Source: Agrobacterium tumefaciens (lineage in GTDB: Bacteria > Pseudomonadota > Alphaproteobacteria > Rhizobiales > Rhizobiaceae). Taken from it: 64,000 nucleotides of DNA. The translations under genes and the position numbers were made by a program. Within the stretch, counting starts at the first letter, position 1; each line of letters opens with the position of its first letter. This document shows, one piece after another, positions 58,614 to 64,000 of this stretch. Location: the NCBI GenBank assembly GCA_025559845.1, contig CP048470.1:1156001-1220000 (forward strand), written 5' to 3'. A model generated the notes under the pieces. It was not told the DNA's origin. It made no database searches and saw only the letters and a program-made list of their open reading frames with translations.

Positions 58614-60287
58614 TCAGTTTCCCAGAATGCCGGGCAGGCGAAGACCCTGTTCTTTCGCGCAGTCGATCGCGATGTCGTAACCGGCATCGGCGTGGCGCAT
58701 CACGCCGGTCGCCGGGTCGTTCCACAAAACCCGCTCGATGCGACGGGAAGCGTCATCGCTACCATCGCAGCAAATGACCATGCCAGAATGTTGCGAAAAG
58801 CCCATGCCGACACCGCCGCCGTGGTGCAACGATACCCAGGTGGCGCCGGATGCCGTGTTGAGCAGCGCATTCAGAAGCGGCCAGTCGGACACGGCATCTG
58901 ATCCATCCTTCATGGCTTCCGTTTCGCGATTCGGGGACGCGACCGATCCACTGTCGAGGTGGTCACGACCGATGACGATCGGCGCTTTCAATTCACCATT
59001 CCTCACCATCTCATTGAAGGCGAGGCCGAGACGATGACGATCGCCGAGACCAACCCAGCAAATTCGCGCCGGAAGACCCTGGAAGGCGATGCGTTCGCGC
59101 GCCATGTCCAGCCAGTTGTGCAGGTGCTTGTTATCAGGCAACAGCTCCCTCACCTTCGCATCGGTCTTGTAGATATCCTCCGGGTCACCGGACAGGGCAG
59201 CCCAACGGAACGGGCCGATACCGCGGCAAAACAGCGGGCGGATATAGGCCGGAACAAAACCCGGAAAGGCAAAAGCATTTTCAAGGCCCTCGTCTTTGGC
59301 CACCTGACGAATGTTGTTGCCGTAGTCGAGGGTGGGAACGCCTGCGTTCCAGAAATCCACCATCGCCTGAACGTGCACCTTCATCGATGCGCGGGCGGCA
59401 GCTTCAACGGCCTTGGGATCGCTTTCCTGTTTGGCGCGCCACTCGGCAACGGTCCATCCGGCAGGCAGATAACCATGGATCGGATCGTGAGCTGAAGTCT
59501 GGTCGGTGACGATATCAGGGCGAATGCCCCGTCGGACGAGTTCAGGGAAGACGTCCGCCGCGTTACCGATCAGGCCAACGGACTTTGCCTCGCCGGCTTT
59601 CGTCCACTGGTCGATCAGCGCCAATGCTTCGTCCAGCGTGTGAGCCTTCGCATCGACGTAACGGGTGCGAAGCCGGAAGTCGACGCGGGTTTCGTCGCAT
59701 TCTACGGCAAGGCAGCAGGCGCCGGCCATGACTGCAGCAAGTGGCTGCGCACCGCCCATGCCACCGAGACCGCCGGTCAAAATCCATTTGCCCTTGAGGT
59801 TGCCTTCATAATGTTGGCGTCCGGCTTCCACAAAGGTCTCGTAAGTTCCCTGCACGATGCCCTGCGTGCCGATGTAGATCCACGAACCGGCTGTCATCTG
59901 GCCGTACATGGCAAGACCCTTTTTATCCAGTTCGTTGAAATGGTCCCATGTCGCCCAGTGCGGTACGAGATTGGAATTGGCGATCAAAACACGCGGTGCA
60001 TCCTTGTGAGTGCGGAACACACCGACCGGTTTGCCCGACTGCACCACCAGCGTCTCATCTTCGTTGAGGTCCTTCAGGGTCGCGACAATCCGATCAAAAT
60101 CGTCCCATGTGCGCGCTGCGCGACCAATGCCGCCATAGACCACCAGTTCATGCGGACGCTCGGCGACATCGGGATCGAGATTGTTCATCAGCATGCGAAG
60201 CGGCGCTTCGGTCATCCAGCTTTTTGCGTTGAGTTCGGTGCCCTGCGGAGCGCGGACATCGCGGATATTGTGGCGCGGATTGTTCAT
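58614..60287 (-). CDS. hutU: Urocanate hydratase
   Basis: A 557-residue NAD-dependent urocanase, second step of histidine degradation (urocanate to imidazolonepropionate). The NAD-binding GLGGMGGAQ motif is at about residues 173-181; [20 protein letters not shown] at the N-terminus and the C-terminal [20 protein letters not shown] are highly typical. Full family length. Its ATG overlaps the hutG stop (ATGA), so it is translated with the rest of the operon. Confidence 0.95.
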   Translation of the reverse strand: MNNPRHNIRDVRAPQGTELNAKSWMTEAPLRMLMNNLDPDVAERPHELVVYGGIGRAARTWDDFDRIVATLKDLNEDETLVVQSGKPVGVFRTHKDAPRVLIANSNLVPHWATWDHFNELDKKGLAMYGQMTAGSWIYIGTQGIVQGTYETFVEAGRQHYEGNLKGKWILTGGLGGMGGAQPLAAVMAGACCLAVECDETRVDFRLRTRYVDAKAHTLDEALALIDQWTKAGEAKSVGLIGNAADVFPELVRRGIRPDIVTDQTSAHDPIHGYLPAGWTVAEWRAKQESDPKAVEAAARASMKVHVQAMVDFWNAGVPTLDYGNNIRQVAKDEGLENAFAFPGFVPAYIRPLFCRGIGPFRWAALSGDPEDIYKTDAKVRELLPDNKHLHNWLDMARERIAFQGLPARICWVGLGDRHRLGLAFNEMVRNGELKAPIVIGRDHLDSGSVASPNRETEAMKDGSDAVSDWPLLNALLNTASGATWVSLHHGGGVGMGFSQHSGMVICCDGSDDASRRIERVLWNDPATGVMRHADAGYDIAIDCAKEQGLRLPGILGN

Positions 60288-61099
60288 GCTGTTTCCCCTT
60301 GTGGTTTCATCTCGGACGCAGCTTTTTCGATGCGCGTCAGAATGGCTTTCAGATGGGCACGAAGACGCCCGGCTTTCTGCTCGTCATAAGCAAAAGGCGG
60401 CTCTTGTTTTTGCAGATGTGTGGATTGGGCGAGCTCCATTTGAATGGCATGCGCTCCGGTTTCCGGTCTGCCATAATGGCGCGTCGTCCAGCCGCCTTTG
60501 AAACGGCCGTTCAGGATGCTGGTGTAACCTTCCGCCGTGTCTGTGACGTCAACAGCGATCTTCTCGATTGCGGGATCGCAGGTCTTGCCCATGTCCGTGC
60601 CGATATTGAAATCCGGCAGCTTGCCCTCGAACAGAAACGGAATATGCGAGCGGATCGAATGGCAATCGTAAAGGATGGCAACGCCATGCAGGGCTTTCAC
60701 ACGCTCAATCTCGGCAGCAAGTGCGGCATGATAGGGCAGGTGGAATGTCTCCAGCCGATAAGCGATATCGGTTTCATCCGGTTCTTCTCCCGAAGTCCAG
60801 ATGGATTTCCCATCAAAATCCGTCTCAGGGATAAGGCCGGTGGTGTTCTGGCCGGGATAGAGGCTGGTACCGGACGGATCGCGGTTTGCGTCGATGACGT
60901 ATCGGTGGAACGTTGCCCGAACCGTCGTCGCCTCCGGCAACAGACCCGCATAAAGCTCATGAATATGCCAATCAGTGTCCGCGAGGATGCGTCCATTGTC
61001 ATTCAAGCGGTTCCAGATCGGCGCCGGCACGTCGTTACCGGTGTGGGGAAAAGCTAAAATGACCGGTGAATTGCCACGTTGCAGTTCAAAGACAGACAT
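60284..61099 (-). CDS. hutG: N-formylglutamate deformylase
   Basis: A 271-residue N-formylglutamate amidohydrolase, last step of the five-step histidine route. Motifs: [37 protein letters not shown] and [16 protein letters not shown] with the zinc-ligand acids and histidines. GGAGG precedes ATG 61099; the longer reading to 61162 lies inside hutH and is rejected. The presence of this enzyme instead of a formiminoglutamase means the pathway needs a HutF deiminase, which is not in the window. Confidence 0.92.
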   Translation of the reverse strand: MSVFELQRGNSPVILAFPHTGNDVPAPIWNRLNDNGRILADTDWHIHELYAGLLPEATTVRATFHRYVIDANRDPSGTSLYPGQNTTGLIPETDFDGKSIWTSGEEPDETDIAYRLETFHLPYHAALAAEIERVKALHGVAILYDCHSIRSHIPFLFEGKLPDFNIGTDMGKTCDPAIEKIAVDVTDTAEGYTSILNGRFKGGWTTRHYGRPETGAHAIQMELAQSTHLQKQEPPFAYDEQKAGRLRAHLKAILTRIEKAASEMKPQGETA

Positions 61100-61100
61100 C

Positions 61101-62636
61101 TCAAACCTCCAGTTTTGGCAAGATGTTGGTCGAGATTGCTGAAACGAGCGCGCCCGTCGCAATCAATTCTGCCGCTGTCTTCAGCTCCGGTGCCATGAAG
61201 CGGTCGTCTTCCAAGGATGGAATTTCGGCGCGAAGCACGTCGATCGCCTTCTGCAGTTCGGGGCTCGTTTTCAGCGGGCCGCGCAGTTCGACACCCTGTA
61301 CTGCCGACAGTGCCTCGATGCCGAGAATGGCAAAGAGGTTTTCGGTCATCGCCAGAAGGCGACGTGCGCCGTGGCAGGCCATGGAAACATGGTCTTCCTG
61401 GTTGGCGGAGGTTGGTGTCGAATCGACCGAGGCCGGATGAGACATCTGTTTGTTTTCGCTCATCAGCGCCGCGGATGTGACTTCCGCGATCATCAGGCCT
61501 GAGTTCAAACCGGGCTTTTTCGACAGGAAGGCCGGTAGGCCGTAAGACAGTGAGGGATCAACCAGAAGTGCGATGCGTCGTTGGGCGATTGCACCGATTT
61601 CGCAAATTGCCAACGCGATCTGGTCGGCGGCAAAGGCCACCGGCTCGGCATGGAAGTTTCCGCCTGAGACGACAGAATTGTCGGAGAGCACCAGCGGATT
61701 GTCCGTCACGGCATTGGCTTCGATCTCGAGCGTTCGGGCGACCTGACGCAGAAGGTCCAGGCAGGCGCCGTCGACCTGTGGTTGGCAGCGAATGCAGTAG
61801 GGGTCCTGTACACGCTCATCCCCTTCAATATGACTGACGCGAATTTCGGAGCCTTCAAGAAGCTGGCGCAGGGCAGCACCAGCATCGATCTGACCTTTAT
61901 GGCCGCGCAGGGTGTGAATATCCGGATGGAAAGGCGCGGACGAACCCATGGCCGCGTCGGTGGAAAGCGCACCGGTGATCAACGCCGCCTGTGCTGCCCG
62001 ATGCGCCCTGAAAAGGCCGGCAAGGGCGAGCGCCGTGGACGTCTGTGTGCCATTGATGAGGGCAAGACCTTCTTTTGCGGCGAGAACGACCGGTTGAAGC
62101 GCGGCTTTCGCCAGCGCCTCTGCTGCAGGCAAAAGTGCGCCCTGATAAAAGGCCTCGCCTTCCCCCATCATGACAGCTGCCATATGAGCAAGCGGCGCCA
62201 GATCGCCGGATGCGCCAACCGAACCTTTTTCCGGAATGGCGGGAATGACGCCCTTATCGAGCATCCCTTCAATCAGGCGGACAAGCTCCAGCCGCACGCC
62301 GGATGCGCCACGGCCGAGCGAAATGAGCTTCAAGGCCATGATCAGGCGAACGACGTTTTCCGGCAATGGCGCGCCGACGCCGCAGCAATGCGAGAGGATG
62401 AGATTGCGCTGCAGGGTGGCAACGTCGGCAGCATCGATCTTGATCGAAGCGAGTTTGCCGAAGCCGGTGTTGATCCCATAAACCGGGGCGTTGCCGGCTG
62501 CGATTTCGGCAATACGCCGCGCAGCCTTTTCAATGCCGGCATCAAACGAGCGGTCAAGTCTGGCGGCGCCGTTGTTCCAGTAGATGTTGGCGAGATCGGT
62601 AAGCGGCACCGCGCCTGGATGAAGTGTGATCGTCAT
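61101..62636 (-). CDS. hutH: Histidine ammonia-lyase
   Basis: A 511-residue histidase, first step of histidine breakdown to urocanate and ammonia. The autocatalytic MIO cofactor arises from Ala142-Ser143-Gly144 in [22 protein letters not shown] at about residues 56-63 carries the active-site tyrosine and arginine-lid region, and [11 protein letters not shown] is the family mark. ATG 62636 overlaps the hutI stop by 4 bases; 1 base separates its stop from the hutG start. Confidence 0.95.
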   Translation of the reverse strand: MTITLHPGAVPLTDLANIYWNNGAARLDRSFDAGIEKAARRIAEIAAGNAPVYGINTGFGKLASIKIDAADVATLQRNLILSHCCGVGAPLPENVVRLIMALKLISLGRGASGVRLELVRLIEGMLDKGVIPAIPEKGSVGASGDLAPLAHMAAVMMGEGEAFYQGALLPAAEALAKAALQPVVLAAKEGLALINGTQTSTALALAGLFRAHRAAQAALITGALSTDAAMGSSAPFHPDIHTLRGHKGQIDAGAALRQLLEGSEIRVSHIEGDERVQDPYCIRCQPQVDGACLDLLRQVARTLEIEANAVTDNPLVLSDNSVVSGGNFHAEPVAFAADQIALAICEIGAIAQRRIALLVDPSLSYGLPAFLSKKPGLNSGLMIAEVTSAALMSENKQMSHPASVDSTPTSANQEDHVSMACHGARRLLAMTENLFAILGIEALSAVQGVELRGPLKTSPELQKAIDVLRAEIPSLEDDRFMAPELKTAAELIATGALVSAISTNILPKLEV

Positions 62637-63892
62637 GGGGAAACCGTCTCTCCCTTGAAAATGCGGCTATGAAGCGGGTTAAAACCGATGCGGTAAACAA
62701 GCTCGCTTGGGCGCTCGATGTCCCAGATTGCCAGGTCCGCAGACTTGCCAACCTCCAGCGTGCCGGTTTCCGAGGTGAGGCCGAGTGCTTTTGCGGCCGT
62801 GCGGGTCGTGGCGGTCAGGCATTCTTCCACGGTCAGACGGAAGAGTGTCGCGCCCATGTTCATCGTCAACAATAGAGAGGTCAGCGGTGAGGTGCCGGGA
62901 TTGCAATCGGTGGCCAGCGCGATGTCGCAAACCGCATCACGCAATGCCTGAACAGGGGGCGCCTGTTTTTCACGCAATGCATAAAAGGCACCTGGAAGAA
63001 GAACGGCAACCGTTCCCGCCTCGGCCAGTGCGTTCGCGCCTTTCTCATCCAGATACTCCAGATGATCGGCGGAAAGAGCGCCAAAAGAAGCGGCCAGCTC
63101 GGAACCACCGAGATTGGAAAGCTGTTCGGCATGGAGTTTGACGGGCAGACCGAGCTGTTTTGCCTTGTCGAACACGCGGCGCATGTCTTCCACGGAGAAG
63201 GCGATGCCTTCGCAAAAACCGTCGACGGCATCGACCAGGCCTTCGGCATGGGCCTGTTCAAGCCCGGGCAGAACGACATCGTTGATGTAATCTGCGTTTC
63301 GACCCTTGTATTCTGTCGGCGTCGCGTGGGCGGCAAGATAGCTGGTAAGGATGCGGATCGGGCGAAGTGTCTGCAGTTTGCGCGCCACACGCAGCATTTT
63401 AAGTTCGGTCTCGATATTGAGGCCGTAACCCGACTTGATTTCGATGGTCGAAACGCCTTCGGAAAGCAACGTATCGAGACGGGGCAGGGCCTGCGCCACC
63501 AGTGCTTCTTCTGAAAGTGTGCGCGTATCCCGCACGGAAGAGACGATGCCGCCGCCCGCCTTGGCGATTTCCTCGTAGGTTGCGCCATTCAAACGCATCT
63601 CGAATTCCATGGCGCGATTGCCACCGAAGACCAGATGGGTGTGGCAGTCGATCAGTGCGGGAGTGATCCAGCGTCCCTGGCAATCGATCGTCTTATTTAT
63701 GTCGGCGAGGTCGGCGGGCAAGGCGGCTTCCGCGCCGACAAAGACGATACGTCCGTTTCGAACGGCAATCGCTCCGTTTTCGATGATTCCCAGGCCGGTC
63801 AGTGATGGGTCGAGGGTCGCGAGCCGAGCGTTACGCCACACCTTTTCGGACAAAAGCGAGGTTGTTTCGTTCGAAGATTTGTTCCCGGGCAT
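62633..63892 (-). CDS. hutI: Imidazolonepropionase
   Basis: A 419-residue amidohydrolase-superfamily enzyme, third step of histidine breakdown. Metal-ligand H84-x-H86 in [14 protein letters not shown], and further histidines in [13 protein letters not shown] and [29 protein letters not shown] near the C-terminus supplies the metal-ligand aspartate. It is the first gene of hutI-hutH-hutG-hutU. The start ATG 63892 lies 28 bp downstream of a HutC-like palindrome. Confidence 0.95.
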   Translation of the reverse strand: MPGNKSSNETTSLLSEKVWRNARLATLDPSLTGLGIIENGAIAVRNGRIVFVGAEAALPADLADINKTIDCQGRWITPALIDCHTHLVFGGNRAMEFEMRLNGATYEEIAKAGGGIVSSVRDTRTLSEEALVAQALPRLDTLLSEGVSTIEIKSGYGLNIETELKMLRVARKLQTLRPIRILTSYLAAHATPTEYKGRNADYINDVVLPGLEQAHAEGLVDAVDGFCEGIAFSVEDMRRVFDKAKQLGLPVKLHAEQLSNLGGSELAASFGALSADHLEYLDEKGANALAEAGTVAVLLPGAFYALREKQAPPVQALRDAVCDIALATDCNPGTSPLTSLLLTMNMGATLFRLTVEECLTATTRTAAKALGLTSETGTLEVGKSADLAIWDIERPSELVYRIGFNPLHSRIFKGETVSP

Positions 63893-63920
63893 CTGTTTTC
63901 GCCTTTCTTTTATGATCTAA

Positions 63921-63932
63921 ATGTATATACAT
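63921..63932. promoter_or_regulatory. HutC-like operator
   Basis: ATGTATATACAT is a perfect 12-bp palindrome with the TGTATATACA core typical of HutC, a GntR-family repressor that senses urocanate. It lies in the hutI promoter, between hutI and a divergent reading frame. A HutC protein itself is not seen in full within the window. Confidence 0.65.
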
Positions 63933-63967
63933 AATAGTCGACTTGGCAAGCTGGAAAAATCCTCGTT

Positions 63968-64000
63968 ATGGATCGCCCTGCTCTGCACGAACCGAGAGGG
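63968..64000 (+). CDS. Possible start of a divergent gene, cut by the window edge
   Basis: An ATG at 63968 opens a frame MDRPALHEPRG that runs to the edge. The place, divergent from hutI and next to a HutC-like site, is where hutC or hutF is often found, but 11 residues are too few to identify it, and no good ribosome site is seen. Confidence 0.35.
   Translation, partial: MDRPALHEPRG

Noticed and set aside
61782..62672. 296-residue plus-strand open frame
   Set aside because: Antisense to hutH; Arg/Cys-rich, no domain.
1..64000. CRISPR arrays, insertion sequences, integrases, tRNA or rRNA genes
   Set aside because: No regularly spaced repeats, transposase or integrase frames, or cloverleaf/ribosomal RNA sequences were recognised on either strand.

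Overview
The window reads as part of a secondary replicon (chromid or large plasmid) of a Rhizobiaceae alphaproteobacterium, most like Agrobacterium/Rhizobium. Visible support: a complete repABC replication/partition unit with rhizobial-type parS palindromes and a counter-transcribed RNA gene, Irr (ICE) and RirA (IRO) type iron operators, an ExsH/PrsDE-type glucanase-exporter pair, and dense coding with many 4-bp ATGA overlaps. Core-type functions (aconitase B, full histidine utilisation) next to repABC favour a chromid. No rRNA, tRNA, insertion sequence, integrase or CRISPR array was seen.

Layout. 1-1833: start of an oligopeptide-type ABC transporter (solute-binding protein, then permease cut by the edge). 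2080-9724: hydroxamate siderophore-iron uptake as two divergent operons, TonB receptor-binding protein-FhuF reductase on minus and AraC regulator-ATPase-fused permease on plus. 9761-10252: an Rrf2 regulator without the usual Fe-S cysteines. 10327-18978: a haem-acquisition (has) locus reading ECF sigma, FecR-type anti-sigma, HasR receptor, HasA-like hemophore with an RTX tail, then HasD/HasE type I exporter. 19204-26389: phosphonate catabolism, with PhnX, an FAD amine oxidase-like enzyme and an iron alcohol dehydrogenase on minus, and a LysR regulator plus PhnCDE on plus behind a PHO box; no PhnW transaminase is present. 26624-31110: RTX-GH16 glucanase convergent with its own PrsDE exporter.

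31565-36442: DUF4126 membrane protein, RclA/mercuric-reductase-like flavoprotein, a tiny Cys4 protein facing an Irr box, an orphan NlpA/MetQ-like binding protein, a domain-swapped lipoate ligase-like protein and an unknown protein. 36767-42266: AcnB, a decayed acyl-CoA ligase end, an agmatinase-family ureohydrolase and a divergent LysR gene sharing a perfect 19-bp palindrome. 42317-47285: catecholate-type TonB receptor with an ICE box, a LysR-HTH/TrpD-like fusion protein and an LtrA-family membrane protein. 47962-53552: repC, ctRNA, repB, repA, an FAD/NAD(P)-binding protein and three parS sites. 53792-56848: RidA, D-threonine aldolase-like enzyme and M81/MlrC hydrolase. 56867-63892: hutI-hutH-hutG-hutU, an alpha/beta hydrolase and hutD, behind a HutC-like palindrome.

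Common threads are scavenging (siderophore iron, haem, phosphonates, histidine, peptides) and surface polysaccharide processing, with nutrient-responsive sites (PHO, ICE, IRO, HutC-like) in front of the matching genes. All functional names come from reading the sequence and recalled family features; no search was run. The most unusual items are the RTX-tailed HasA-like hemophore, the LysR-TrpD fusion, the Irr-box-linked Cys4 miniprotein and the PhnW-less phosphonate cluster.
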